The notes under the pieces: generated by a model
What the model saw: the letters and a program-made list of their open reading frames with translations, nothing else
What the model was told of the DNA's origin: nothing
Databases searched by the model: none
Shown: in pieces, positions 34,021-46,924 of the stretch
How the letters are laid out: each line of letters starts with the position of its first letter
How positions within the stretch are numbered: the stretch's first letter is position 1
DNA from: Luzula sylvatica
Taxonomy: Eukaryota > Streptophyta > Magnoliopsida > Poales > Juncaceae
Direction of reading: 5' to 3'
Length of the DNA stretch: 64,000 bases
Assembly (NCBI GenBank): GCA_946800325.1
Contig: OX326959.1
Span: 49,668,784 to 49,732,783, forward strand
Made by a program: the position numbers and the translations under genes

Positions 34021-34079
34021 AAATTTTTTTATGATTTTTAATATTTTTATTGTAATTATACTTATTGTTAACAGGATAA

Positions 34080-34800
34080 ATCATGTTTTTCGAAAAATTT
34101 GGACTCGAAACCTGGACCTCTTGGGCCTATAGCTGGGACCGGACCTATAACTGGTCTAATACACCACTCTTTATCGGCCATGAGTAGACAATGGCTGCCA
34201 AATAACAAGAGAGATGAGCTGGATGCTACACATTCACACCTTAAAGATTTGCCATTAATACACTGGGTAGTAACTACCAAACCATTCCCTCTGATCATTA
34301 CTTTCCACGAGAAAACTCCACTAACAACATGTCGAGCTCAAGAGTGATCGAATGCAAAAAAACGAGCTTATGTGCCTTGGAGGCCACATAACCGTAACGA
34401 TCAGGCACAAGCAGAAGAAAGATCGCAAGGAATCCACACCCGGGCAACAACAAAGGAAACATCGCCTTTCCTAACTGAAAACTCAACTGCAACTGAGTTG
34501 GCTGAAATGGATAGACTGAGGTGCACATAACAAACCAACATGTGCAATCGGGCATGCCAATGGTTCATGTTCCTCTTACTGTGTTTCCATTACCACGAGA
34601 TATGAAGCACCATGTTTGGTTTCATATGTGCTTTTGTTGTCTAGAGCTAGGCCACACAAATGCGGGATGCAAGCGTTCGAAAAGGTGCACTAATTGCGGC
34701 ATGTCGGGCCACATTTACAAGAAGTGCCCCTGGCCATTGCAATCTCCGATGGAATACATCGATATCTTACTACCCAGAGGCACCTTTGGCAAATGATGAC
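34080..34800 (+). mobile_element. LINE ORF1 remnant with two CCHC zinc knuckles
   Basis: The frame at 34521-34796 reads CFCCLELGHTNAGC then CTNCGMSGHIYKKC, both CX2CX4HX4C, as in the ORF1 protein of plant LINEs. The preceding segment near 34099 (LGPIAGTGPITG) may be the linker in another frame. Frameshifts break the ORF. It lies 200 bp upstream of the RT remnant of the same strand, in the order expected for one element, though the endonuclease part between them is missing. Confidence 0.75.
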
Positions 34801-35029
34801 TTACCTCAAGGTCGACCATCATGCTTACCGATGTTCTTCTCCCAGTTCATGAAGCAAAAAGAACTCATAGAGAGACTTCGGAGCAACGCCATACACTAGT
34901 CAAAGCTAGACAATCATTGATAAAAATTGGAAAATAATCTCATCCATTTGAGTTAGCATTTTTTGGAGAACCGTTATCTTCTCATGTTGCTTGACAATGT
35001 GAGTCGTGACGATTTCATCTTCAACCAAC

Positions 35030-36590
35030 TTGCCTCGTTGCTACAAACGAACTATGTGGTATATCCATGGAATGTGTGAGTCGACGCATCAATTGTACCT
35101 TACCCCTTCAAGCGGCCTTCATCAAGCAAAGGCCCATAGTCGACTCTTTTGCCTTATCACGAGAACTCATCGCTTATTACCACAACATGAACATTCTGAT
35201 GATTACTCTTAAAATTGACTTCAAGAAAGTCTTTGACAAGGTCTCATGGACATTTATCTCCAAACTACTCAATAAAAAAGGATTTTCTATCATATGGATC
35301 GAATGGATTAGCAACATCCTAAAATCTTCCCCCTCCTCAATCAAGTTGAACGACTTCCTTTACCTCATCTTTCCAACATCGAAGAGGACTCCGACAAGGA
35401 AATCCTCTTTCACCGATGTTATTCGATCTATCCGTGGATATCCTCCAAGACCTATTCCATCAAGTAAATGGACTCTTCGCTCACACAAGCCCCTTTCAAA
35501 TTCCCGTAATCCAATTTACGGATGACACGCTAATCTTCATAGAAGCAAATCCATCAAACCTCCAACTTGCAAGTTATGTACTAGATTTATTCACCGAAAT
35601 TAGTGGGTTAGAGATCAGTTGGCAAAAAAGTAGCTTCTCTACTATAAAGATACCCGCCGAACACGAGGAAACAATATCACAAATCATGAGATGTCAAAAG
35701 AAAAAGCTACCATTTCAATACCTTGATTTGCCGCTATCCCGGAAAACACTAAGAAATCAAGATTTTCTTCCGCTTATTAACAAACTCCAACAACAAGTGG
35801 CTTCTTGGAAAAGCAAACTCTTATTGTTTGGGGGACGAATCACTCTCATTAGAGCCACCTTGAACGCCTTTTCTGCATACATCATGCAAGTATGCAAACT
35901 TCCAAAATGGATGATACAACAATTAGACAAGATTATAAGAAACTTTCTTTGGTCCGGGACGGACAAGCACAATCCCGGAAAGTGCCTGATAAATTGGAAG
36001 ACGATATGCCTACCAAAAAGAAACTGTGTATTGGGCTTCAAAAATCTTAGCGCCATGAACTCCGTCTTACTCTTAAAATTTCTATGGAAATTGGACCATC
36101 AATCAAATGGCCTATGGGCGAAATACATGAGGCTCATGTATGGGATAATGTTCGCAAGGGATATTGTGAACATACCAACATTGGCCTCCCCTTTCATTAA
36201 AATCTATGCTCTCTCTTGCCGATCTACAACATCTCAACGAACAAACAAATTGACACAAATGAAACAATATGGAGATGGAAAGCGAACAACATCTTTTCCA
36301 CGAAATCCGTATATAACTTCATCATTGACCCCGGAATTAGAAACGATTGGCAAAATCATGTTTGGAAAACAAAGGCGCCACTTAAGGTGAGATTCTTCAT
36401 GTGGTTAGTCTTACACCAACGAATAAATACGACGGACCTTTTGATCAAAAAAAAGATGGCCACACAACCCGATGTATGCGTTATGTAATCGACACCAAGA
36501 GGATAGAGATCACCTCCTTGTCAATTGTTCATACACACAACTTGGAGCATCTAGTCGGTCTCATATTTAATTTTCTTAGGTTTTAGTTCG
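35030..36590 (+). mobile_element. LINE ORF2 remnant: reverse transcriptase and zinc-binding end
   Basis: In frames 35067-35525 and 35416-36488: QAAFIKQRPI, then MITLKIDFKKVFDKVSW (block A), MLFDLSVDILQ after the lost RQGDPLSP block, then QFTDDTLIFIEA (active site YADD altered to FTDD), GRITLIRATLNA, then WKTKAPLKVRFFMWL and HQRINTTDLL of the zf-RVT end. At least two frameshifts are needed. The related but fresher copy at 56922-58977 has very similar wording. No target duplication was found. Confidence 0.88.
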
Positions 36591-36844
36591 AATTTTAAGT
36601 CCGGATTTTGAATTTTATGTCAAGTTGTTAATTTTGATTCGAACAAGGGATATTCAAAAGTCGTCCAGTTCATTTTTTACACAACAAAATATACATTGAA
36701 GGATCAAGAAAGCAAACAAGCAAAACAAAAAGATAAGCAAATTGACTTCAACTCAAATCCTAAATCCATGAAAAATAAAAACTCGAAACCAAATCCCTAC
36801 ACAAGTAACACATGCATGTATATAACATTTTCTAGTCATAAACT
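36591..36844 (-). other. Short spacer and 3' flank of the CASP-like gene
   Basis: Probably includes the 3' untranslated region of the minus-strand gene ending at 36845. No separate feature is recognised. Confidence 0.5.
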
Positions 36845-37533
36845 CTACTTGTTGGATCTTTTGTGCATGGCAACAATGGAGAGAATGACCAAGATCAAGA
36901 AATACAACGAACCGAGAAAAGAAAATATCAGTGCAACGGCTCCCTTGTGACAAAACTTCCCATACACACCACAAACCTTGTTCCAACGAACGTGCGAGTT
37001 GCCTCGGAACCCTAACAACCCGAAATCCGTTGCTGCGCCGATACTCGAAAATAGGAGAGCAACCATGATTAGGTCACCCAAGGTGATTGCTAGAATTAGG
37101 GTTAATGATTTCTTTCTTGATCCTGCGAGCGAGGCCACGAGTGACATGGCAGCATATAGGCATGCAATCGCATTAATGATCTCAAAATATCTGCAAATCT
37201 TAAATGTGTGAGAATGTATTGTGGTTCGACTTCGATATAAATCAATAATAACTCAAAAATGAATTGTGAAGCTTGAAATTACACGAATGCGGAAGAGTAG
37301 GACCACTTAGCAGCGACTGTGATGAGAAGAGGAGGCAGTGTCGGGGCAATCGTGAACGGTACGGTTTTTGTTTGCTTGTCGAAGCCCATCACGATGGCCG
37401 CGATTAGAGTGACTACAAGAGATAATACACGTAGCAAAATATCCCCATATCTCATGGAGGAATGTCCTTTGCTCTGAGCCGCCTCTCTTCGATTCTCAAC
37501 TCCATTAAAACCATGCTTAGGTTCAGACTCCAT
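36845..37533 (-). CDS. CASPL1E: CASP-like membrane protein (CASPL1E type)
   Basis: Two exons, 37533-37283 and 37190-36845, separated by a 92-bp GT-AG intron, give 198 aa, the usual size of the family. Four hydrophobic helices: about 30-50 (ILLRVLSLVVTLIAAIVMGF), 84-104 (VYFEIINAIACLYAAMSLVA), 115-137 (LILAITLGDLIMVALLFSSI) and 171-191. The second extracellular loop has RGNSHVRWNKVCGVYGKFC, a signature of the CASPL1E subgroup, with paired cysteines. Family members are four-helix plasma-membrane proteins related to those that organise the Casparian strip; the role of this one is not shown. The exon 1 donor was chosen at gtaatt because it keeps the frame into YFEIINA. A CT/GA-rich leader and a taaata element near 37600 lie upstream. 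Confidence 0.93.
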
Positions 37534-38770
37534 TGTTTGTGTGTCGATGGGAGAGAAAGGAGAGAGAGAGTCACAGTGTGAGTGTGTGTCTGGAGGATGT
37601 ATTTATGATGTAGTGTTAGATGTCATGGCCGTTTAATAGGGTCACCGCTTTCGTGGACTTGCCTCTTTTTAGGGGTGATAGGGACACTGGTACACCGGTG
37701 GTACCGATTTATTTTTGCAAGAGAGCATTTTGCTGTGTCTCGCAACTTATGTTTTTTATTTTTTACCAGAATTAATGAAAATAATTAGTAACTCAATTAA
37801 CGCAAAAATCCGAATTAACTAGTTACGTTTTCTCATTAAGCCAAACATGTTATTTTTTATGGTAAATAATATAGGATTTATCTGTTTGAAATACTTGGTT
37901 TTTGTCAGAAATGGTTAATAAATCACGATTTTGGTTGATGATACATAATTTTCAGTTTACTTACAGATACAAATTGCATTACTGCCATATCGAAAGGCAG
38001 TGCAGATCCAGTCTTAACAGTCTTGAGTTCACAAAGGCTTGCCGGTCGTGTGTGTATGGAGAGAAAGGGGAGAGTGTAAAATGCAATAAATGGGGAGAGA
38101 ATTAGGTGGGAAATGAATTTGCATGTTCTTCTTATTTCGTCTCTGCGACGTGTCTTGTCGATGGCAATGCAAATTGCATGGACACGCATTCGTGTCAGTG
38201 TTTTTTTATTGGATAATGTTGTATGCCCCGCTTAACTTTTCCTCAGGCTCTTGAATCTTGATGTGCCAGCGTGAAGCGATAAATCATACAACCAATAATA
38301 AATCATGATAAGGTTATAAAATAATAAACAAACACAAAAAAAAAAAAAAAATAAGAAAGAAAGAAGCAAATTATATTATATTATAATTAATACAACAATC
38401 ATTATTCTCTTTATAGGTAGGGAATGAATGTTGATAATAAAAAAAAATTACAAAACGAAGAACTAATATTAGAAAAATATTGAATATTCATATCCCCTAA
38501 TATTACGTGAATATGATTCAATACCTTAATTTTCACATTAATTTGTGATTTGACATTTTAATGAAAATGTTAAAATCATAAATTAATATAGTTAAATCAT
38601 AAATTAGAATGTCAAATCATAAATGAATGTGTAAAATCGAATTTTAAAAATCATGCCATGTTATCAAGAATTGTGGATGAGAATACTAGGGAACATACAT
38701 CACTACTCTTAATACTATACTAAATATCATATAATCACTTTTTTCATAATGACATCAATATTATTATTAT
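37534..38770. other. CASP-like gene upstream region and intergenic DNA
   Basis: 37534-37620 holds the GA-repeat leader of the CASP-like gene and a possible TATA element. The rest is AT-rich, with an A tract at 38335-38352. Near 38575-38630 the word aaatcataaatta recurs at short intervals. No gene is recognised. Confidence 0.5.
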
Positions 38771-38779
38771 TATATTAAT

Positions 38780-39600
38780 AACACTTCCCATCCATTGGAT
38801 GTCCATATTTCACATACATAAGAATCTGCCTCATTAAAAATGTGGTGGGAAAAAACTCGATGGGATAAAAATCATGACTAGGAAAAAATAATGCAGCGCG
38901 TACTAAATCTCCTCCTCATGGAGACAAATATCCTTAAATGATAAAGTCCAATCTTGTAAACCAAGTTCTGAAAATATGTAGTTGACAATGACTTGGTGAA
39001 GAAATTTGTCAGTTTATCTTTCGAGCGAATTTGTTGGACGATTTTCTTACCATTATTTTGAAGCCCATGCGTCGAAACGAATTTTGGTGAGATATGTTTG
39101 GTTTTATCTAATGTGATATAACCTTCTTTGATACATGTATATTATCTCCATATATCACAATTGGACTCATGAATTATTAAAACTTCATAATGGGTGAATT
39201 TCTTCATTAAAATAACTGAGCTTAATGGGTGAGACATGTCCATATTAAATTTCAAGATATTCTCTATGTAATTAGTCATCATAACTGAGCTTAATGTGCT
39301 ACTTTCTTGACCAATAAAAAATTTCATTATCTTTCTTAGGACGAAATCATTCTTTATATCGAGGAATTAGTCATCATAACTGAGCTTAATGGGTGAGACA
39401 TGTCCATATTAAAATGTTTCAAGATATTCTCTATGTAATTAGATAAATGAACTAATATCTCATTTCTTATATACTCGATTTTAGACCGAGACAAAATCCT
39501 TTTTGTAGGTCTTTATGCAGTATTTTCAAGTTCTTGAGGAGTTTCAACGATAAAAACACATGAACTAATATGATTATTTGACATCCTTCTTTTGTAGGAT
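38780..39600 (-). mobile_element. Copia remnant: RNase H and end of pol
   Basis: On the minus strand, a frame near 39050-38900 reads KDKLTNFFTKSLSTTYFQNLVYKIGL, matching the end of Copia pol (DxLADLFTKALPxxxFxxLVxKIGM) in outline. Before it comes GYI-like VISH and TYLTKIRF, the usual HIxPKFF block. Near 39327-39150 KFFIGQESSTLSSVMMTNYI and NMDMSHPLSSV match the preceding segment of the same proteins. A stretch of about 85 bp (aactgagcttaatgggtgag) is locally duplicated at 39210 and 39376. Heavily mutated, with no LTR boundary found. Confidence 0.7.
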
Positions 39601-40170
39601 ATTTATTTAGACGATTCTACCATATTGTTCTAGAATGTTTTAACTTATACATAGATTTTTTCCATTTATAAAATATATACTATATGTTATTGCATGCATT
39701 TTTTATATTTAATTATTCATGATTTTTCATGTAAATAACATTATCAAGTGATCAAATATATTGTCACAACGTTCATGCGATACTTCTGGAGTCATTCAAG
39801 GACTGTCAAGCTAATCAAAAATATGAATGTAATTGCATCTAACATTGTAGACCATGTTTTTACGTAATCTTCATTGCACGTTCTTACACATATACCCACT
39901 TGTATCGTATATGTTGTGTGTCATAGTTGTTTGAACTACATGTTCAAAATTTTCACGTTTTTCAAGTGAATTTAATTCTTCTTAAATTGTTTCCTTCCGT
40001 TTTCGTCACTTTGTATGTGATTGGAGAACTGGTTACATAATTTCTCTTTGGATGCATGTATCATAAAAATATGTCTCGTTAAAAGCTTACTAGTTAAAAC
40101 CTAATATGACAAAAATCATAGTGAAGGACAAAGAGTGCAATATTCACTGTGAGTTGTAGTCTCTCGGTCA
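39601..40170 (-). other. Intergenic, possible further Copia decay
   Basis: Near 40075-40140 the wording gttaaaagcttactagttaa, then tgacaaaaatcatagtgaag resembles the stretch at 38828-38890 (cattaaaaatgtggtggg, gataaaaatcatgactagg). This kind of sequence is frequent near LTRs of plant Copia elements. No boundary is visible. Confidence 0.35.
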
Positions 40171-41124
40171 CACACGCAATTTCCTAGACGAGACGTGTGT
40201 GAACTTGCTTGATTCGATCAATTACGTTCTCTGATGGAGAAAACATTTTTTCTCTTTCTTTCTTTGGTGACACTCTTTCAATTATTGATAGAATGATTCA
40301 ACATGTTGTAACACATGGAGGAGAGAAAAACATCATATTTATATTTAATAGGATAATGACACATCAAGGGTTGCATATCATATATACAAAAACGTGTATA
40401 ACTAATTATACACATCATAAATCCAGATACTTGTCCGTTATAACGCAACTCTACGTCCGTTATAACGGACCCTTATGAATAATCCTCTGTTGTAATCCTC
40501 TCCATAGTTCTCGTCCTTGACGTGGAATATCGCCTCTGTGAGGTAATACACAATTTATTTTTTCATCTCTTAATTTTTACAATCGTTGACAGATTATACC
40601 TAATTTAGGGTTTATTTTGGAAATTAGCATTGTTGGTTAATTAGGTTTGGAGTCCTCCATAATTTATCCCCCTGTACCATATATTTTACTCTCCTTACTA
40701 GGTTTGTATTGTTATTTTCGTGTCAGGTGATAAATTGGGCCTAAATAAGAAAAAATTGCATATAATTATACTGATATATACAATATGAAGCTTAATTGAG
40801 ATTTGATAATGGTTAATTGTTGCTCCTGCTTCGATAATTTTTGATTGAAAATAGCTCAATTGTAATATTTGTCGAAACAAAATGTAGTGCAGCAATGGTA
40901 TTTGACCTAATTACGGAGTAAACTAACGTTTATAATTTTTAATTATTACAGGAGACGGTTAAGTGCATGCGGCACTTCATGCGAACAGTTTTAGCACTGA
41001 TGATGTTAAGGAAGATTGAGGTAAATACTAAATATGATACATTCCAATCCTCAAATTCAATTTTTTTTTCAATTTCTTTCTAAGTTCGCATATTTCTCAT
41101 TGCTCATTTTAGTTCTCGAATCAG

Positions 41125-41125
<1 letters not shown>
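40171..41125. other. Intergenic with one exon-like stretch
   Basis: 40951-41020 is bordered by ttattacag and gaggtaaat, giving the look of an internal exon, but no protein family is recognised in it. The rest shows nothing I can name. Confidence 0.3.

Positions 41126-41194
<69 letters not shown>
41126..41194. repeat. (AT)n microsatellite, about 33 units
   Basis: Uninterrupted TA/AT dinucleotide run of about 66 bp. Poly-Tyr/Ile ORFs on both strands across it are artefacts. Confidence 0.97.
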
Positions 41195-41198
<4 letters not shown>

Positions 41199-41367
41199 GA
41201 AAAGCGAGTTGGGCGCCACGTCTCAGATAATTGGAGACTATGCTCAGTCAAAGATAGGTATGCTATCCCCGAACGACCAATCAAGCATGGGATAGTGACC
41301 AGCTGGGACAACATGGAGAATATATGGCATCAAACTTCCTACAACAAACTTCATGTCGCCCTTGAGA
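41199..41367 (+). pseudogene. Actin gene fragment (processed or broken pseudogene)
   Basis: One frame near 41236-41262 reads [11 protein letters not shown] (actin GDEAQSKRGIL). A second frame from 41258 reads [29 protein letters not shown], in blocks matching actin [26 protein letters not shown]. A frameshift and a small deletion separate the blocks, and a stop follows LHVALEN. Only about 50 of the roughly 377 residues of actin remain. It abuts the AT microsatellite. Confidence 0.85.
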
Positions 41368-43441
41368 ATTAGGGATTCTACAACGAGCTTAGGGTTTACC
41401 ATTTAGGGTTGAGGTGTTGTAATTATAGTTTTTTATGTACTTCAGACGAACATAGATGTTGAAAAGATCTGGAATATGTTCGTCTTATCTTTTATCAATA
41501 TAAATATCGGTTTATGTAATCATAGAATATAAGTTATAATTTGTTCTAATTTGTTCTAATTTGTTTGTAATTGAGTTGTAATTGGTTAAAAGATGAACTA
41601 GTTTGCAAGTTTATGTTGTGATGTGAATTGATTAAGCACCACATTACGTCGTCATACTAAAGCGACGTCGAGAATCGGTATGCAAAACTGGGAATAAACA
41701 AGATACAGTACTAAAAGTGGAAAAAAAAAAACTATTCAAAAATCCTGCCATAAAACAATTCCATGAACAAAAAACTTATTAAGAAAATCTATTTCAATTC
41801 CACAGAAAAATCTATAATACGCATTCACTAATCTAACTCGACAACGTTTCATCCAAATACAGTCGCTCAGAACATTTGGTTTTATATAGCAGGAAATTAA
41901 GAATAAATCTATTTTAATAACATGAAAATGTGATCAACTCTCATCCATCGGGTTGACTTTTCTGCGCATCTTGTGTAGCTATTGATTATGATACTGAAGC
42001 TTTTGCAAAAAATAATCATCCAAAAAATCTTGAAATGTACAAAAAAAAGTTACATTTTGATTGGGCCAACTTCAAATTGGAACATTTCTATTGGTACTCT
42101 CCTCAGTTACCCCAATTTGCTAAACCAACTGGTACAAGGTTGTAAATGAGAAAAATTGCTGGTACATTTTTTTGAGAATTTTTTTTTTGCTGGTATGTAA
42201 TTGGTACGGTTCACCTCTAATTGGCCATCGAACTCTTTTGCGTACCGTCCTCAACCAAATTGCTCCCAGTTTAATTCGTACGTAAAGAGTCGCAGCCTCA
42301 ATCAAGGGCTTGGGAGGACCATATCTGAGGTTATGGAGAGAGTGTTGAAGGTGAGGAGCAGAGCTCAATGAAAACGTCCATTGCGGATGAAATACATGGA
42401 TATGATAATACCTGTATTTTACAATCCATGCTAGTTGTTTAATTAATTGGATTGCAAAATCATGTATACACAAATTAATTGTTTGATTCTAATTTTAGAA
42501 TCCATGATTAATGATTTATGAGTTAGTTATAAAATTAATGATTTTATAAAATTAATGATATTATAAAATTAATCCATAATTTATTAAACATCTCATTTAA
42601 ATGACATTATAACATTTCAATAATTGATATAATAAAATAAAAAATAAATTAAAATTTAACATGAATAATTACCACAAATAAAAATGATTATCCCAAATTA
42701 GTTTCAACATGCGGTATCATCACAACTTAAGACTTTTGTTTAACACGATACTAGTACGGAAACAATGCTAATTATTACAATAAGAACAAAATATAAATAT
42801 ATCTCTAATTACATTGTCCCAATTGCAAGGTTTTCTCGTCAATTTCATAGATCTACTCACCTTCAATTTCACCTACATTTAACAACCGGTATATTCCAAA
42901 GATTGGTATCATAGGTACCGTTAGTATATTCCACCAATATTAAATGCAAATCTTGGCCAAATCTAGACATCGTCTCTGTCACCGAATCTCGTCCTTTCTC
43001 CGCCAAACCTATAAAATGCAAATTAGTATATATGCCCCTATAAATTGAGAATTATCATCACTACCCCTGAAAAAAATATCAAATACATACTAGCTGAAGT
43101 TTGTGAGTGACTAATGGGATTGGCGAGAGTGGCTAGTGGATTCCTAAAATGGTACCAAATACATACTTCACCAGTTTTTAATCGGTACCTAATTAAGAAT
43201 TTGAGACAAATTAAAGAGGCATAGTGTACGTATCAGTTAAAACAAATGAGGCACAAAATAGTAATTGACTCAACTGAAAAATTGAAGCACGGCGTACTTA
43301 TCATGTACTTATGAGTACATAATACATTTTTCAAAAGTTCAATTATTTTAGTCCCCTCCGTCACTTTGTATATCTAAAGAAGAATGAATACATAAAATCA
43401 AAATGACCCCGGAAAAGAATTAATAGACATAACATGAAATG
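41368..43441. other. Intergenic; no confirmed gene
   Basis: A minus-strand open stretch at 42120-42473 has ordinary amino-acid composition (PPKPLIEAATLYVRIKLGA) but I recognise no family. On the minus strand, 43008-42915 reads LAEKGRDSVTETMSRFGQDL after a tttatag acceptor-like site, and may be an old exon. The remainder is AT-rich with scattered short repeats of taaaattaatga near 42530-42580. Confidence 0.35.
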
Positions 43442-44010
43442 TTTTTTTTTTTTTTGATAGGCCGGCGGAAAGCCGAACCTAGGGTTTTAGATTAATATTA
43501 ATATATGAGAACATTTACATATGTAAGAGATTTCTAAACCGAAATAAAAACAAAATAAAGTAAAAAAATTTGGAGCCTTCTTTAGTTCGGAAATCTCGTC
43601 CACGTAGTAGCTAATTCGCAGGCTTTGAGGGCTACTACTGTTGGTGTCGCGGTAGTTTGTTGAAATATTCGGCGATTCATTTCTTTCCAAATTTCCCATG
43701 AAGTGGCGAGACATAGTGTTTTCCAATTCCCCCTCTATTCCTTCGTTGTGTTGTTTATTTGTCCACGCCATACCTCTTGAAAAGTTTCTGTTGTCATAGA
43801 AGACCAAGCCGTTCCTAGGTTTGGGTTTATCCTACCCCAAGTAGTTTGAGTGAATGGACAATAGATTAGGAGGTGGTCTCTCGATTCTTGATGTTGTTGG
43901 CAAAGGCTACATATCGGTGTGTTTGGCCATCCTTTCTTGATAAGAACATCGGCCGTGTTTAGACGGTTGTGGAGAGCTATCCACAAAAAGAACCGTGTTA
44001 TCATCGGTGC
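43442..44010 (-). mobile_element. LINE 3' end fragment with zinc-binding domain
   Basis: The frame at 44004-43735 reads RFFLWIALHNRLNTADVLIKKGW then CSLCQQHQESRDHLLIYCPF, the zf-RVT module that ends plant LINE ORF2. A T run of about 14 at 43442-43455 is the minus-strand poly-A tail. Everything 5' of the zf-RVT is absent, so this is a strongly 5'-truncated insertion. Confidence 0.85.
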
Positions 44011-45701
44011 TCTTGTACTAGTGTTTTAGCTTCAAACTTTTTTTAAAGGCATATCGGAGGAATTCGAGATTGTATTAATACTAGAAACATTTTTACACAT
44101 TCATAGCAAAAATAAAGAAAAGGAAAAATTTAAGATATTATATTATACAAAAAATCGATTATTTTCTATGCAAATTATAATTTTATATTACGTAAAATAT
44201 TATTTTGTATTAAACGTATAATATAATTTTCTATTTGTTATTAATTTAAACAAAAAAAAATTATAAGGGTATTTTGATACCAAAACAAATATTTGGATGA
44301 AAAAAAGTTGAGTTTAACTTCATAAGAAGTTAAAGAAAAGATATTTGAATAAAGAAAGTTTAATTTTCGTATGAAAGTAAAAAAAATCTAACTCGCCGGA
44401 GATTTTTAAAAGAATCTAAAAAATGAGTGTATTTTGATAATTTTTGAAAAGTTTTTGTTTTTAAAGAATTCCTCTAATATAAAGCATGTAAAATTAGCAT
44501 ACATTGAGGAAATAAATATGAGAAACTATACCGTGCCCTCCAATTCCCCAAAAAATTGCCTTTAAATTAAAGATATATACATTATTTTGAAATATTAAAT
44601 ATTAATTATTAATGGTCAACAGAAGAGACGTTAATTATTAATGGTCATAATTTTACTAAATATACATTAACCGTTAATCATCATATTAATTAAAGATGTT
44701 AATCCGGTTTTAAATATTTTTGAAAATCTGGAGGTACCATAAATGGGCTCTATAAATATTAGTAAACTCGAGTGTACTGCAAATATTTTCTAGATTCTAC
44801 GTACACAACAATACAACCTGTCTTCATCAAAGGCCCATCATCACATGCTCGCACAACTCCTCTCGTCTGATTTGGTGGCTTATTAAAACTTCTTTCTACG
44901 AGAAAGTACATGTGATATGTGAACGAGGGATAATGCTCGCTCACTGGACTGAACAAAAGATCTGGACAGCAAAACAACTATGAAATTCAAAAATCCGTGG
45001 CTTATGTAATTCCTATTTCAGTTGCACTTTTCTCATAAATTGTCAAATCATCAATTCGAATACTTTTCATACTCTCTGTCTAACAAATGAAATAGTATTA
45101 ATCTTCACCACACTGTATATATCAAGTGGCTGCCAAACCCTCTACGTTTGTTGGCTCAGTCCATAAATCAAGTTCGGATTCAGATCTTAAATTATAGAGA
45201 TCCATTACCGAACTAAAACAGTCCACAAAAATCCTCAGAAGTGGAACATATTTGAGACGTAACATCATGAGTAATTCTAAACAATATGCTCTAGCAACAT
45301 GATTGACAACAGAATGATGAGGTGTAGAGTGTGGATTGAATTAAGTTAAATTAATTTCATAGTATGAATACAATATCCAACGTAGGATCAATATCCTGCT
45401 GCGAGAACATATTGCGAGAGCATGTTGCGTATAATTATTTGTAACATCATACGAGTGCAGTTTTTAAATCCTCATTCAACTACGTAATTTTGTTTGGAGT
45501 ATTAGAATCTGCAAAAACAAATATGTAACTCGTGTTCTATAGAAAAAATACATGTTTGATAATAATATCGCATATCCTCGCCAAAAAGAGGACAAATTTA
45601 TTAAGCAATACGAAAAATAGAGCTCTCAATAATTTCACTCAAGTTTCACCACAGACAAAAAAAAAATATAAAAGAAAATATAACGCCGAACCTTGATATA
45701 A
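44011..45701. other. Intergenic AT-rich DNA
   Basis: No gene, TIR or named repeat found. A minus-strand ORF at 44759-44977 shows no recognisable family. Confidence 0.45.
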
Positions 45702-45710
45702 TTATTAATT

Positions 45711-46904
45711 GGATGATTTACATATTTATCTTTTTTTTTACTTCAAATTATATATTTACCTTTTTTTAAATTAAAATATCATATTTATCCTTTAATGAAT
45801 CTAAAATATCATATTTATCCAAAAATTAAAAATCATCTAATTTATCAGTTAAAACTAACGATCAACATTTAAAATTACTATTTCATCTTTTACATACTTA
45901 CCTTTATAAAAAACCCAAAATATTATATTTACCGTTTTAAACATCATATCGACCTTCCAAATAATATACCCTTCTGAAAAACTCAAATATAATATTTACC
46001 CTTTTAAAAATCATGTCCACCCTCGAAACAAAATATAATATATCAATGCAATTTCATGCAATAATAAAAATTACATATGTATTCTTTCTAAACAAAATAT
46101 CATATATATCTTCTCAATAATCATTTTATCAATTTATCGAATCCCAAAATATATAGCAATGCAATTTCATAGATAACGATATAAGGGACTGTTTGGATGG
46201 TAGTACTTGACACTACATTAGAATCTCGAATTACAGTAATAGAAATAACTGCAACTGCAATAAAAATTCTAGTGTTTGGATGAATGAAAATAATAGTACT
46301 GCAAACACAATTATCATGTTTGGATTATTATGATTAAAACCAACAAGCCCATTATACTAATCCATTATACTAATTGTAGTGTGTTTATATATATGATCAT
46401 TAATGCAAAATATTGAAGTATTATGATTAAATAATCAAAATATACAACTATTATAATTAAAAAAAAAACAACAAATATGCTAATTTATTTATATTTAATC
46501 TCAACCATAGTATAATTTACTAACCTTAACTAAGACTAAAGTAACCAATTTCAAATTTCAAATGACAAACACAAAAATGAAAAAATATAAAATATCTTCA
46601 TAGCAGAAACATAAGAACAAAGCTAAAAATATTATTAAACTATAGAACGTGATTTCTTGTTGATTCCAGATTTTCTTAAAATGGTAATATGATATTTTGG
46701 GTTTTTAGAAGGATAAATATGTAAATGATAAATTAGTAATTTTAAATGTTGTCCGTTGGTTTTAACGGAGAAATTTGATGGTTTTTATTTTTTTGGTAAA
46801 TATGATATTTTAGATTTATGAAAGGGTAAATACGATATTTTTAATTTTAAAAAAGGTAAATATGTAATTTTAAGTTAAAAAAAGATAAATATGTAAACCC
46901 CCCT
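45711..46904. mobile_element. Non-autonomous element with long terminal inverted repeats (Mutator-like), 1.19 kb
   Basis: About 230 bp at the left (45711-45945; gatttacatatttatctttt, then taaaatatcatatttatcc) returns in reverse complement at the right (46680-46904; ggataaatatgtaaatga and ggtaaatatgatattttag). Flanking 9-bp duplications ttattaatt lie at 45702-45710 and 46905-46913. Long TIRs with a 9-bp duplication are the mark of Mutator-like elements. The centre has no transposase ORF. Confidence 0.85.
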
Positions 46905-46924
46905 TTATTAATTAGGCATTAATG

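Noticed and set aside
41034..41372. 112-aa plus-strand ORF and 81-aa minus-strand ORF over the AT run
   Set aside because: Most of the length is Tyr/Ile from the microsatellite; the real signal is the actin fragment at its end.
42120..42473. 117-aa minus-strand ORF
   Set aside because: Ordinary composition, but no recognised family and no promoter or splice context; kept only as a note in the intergenic entry.
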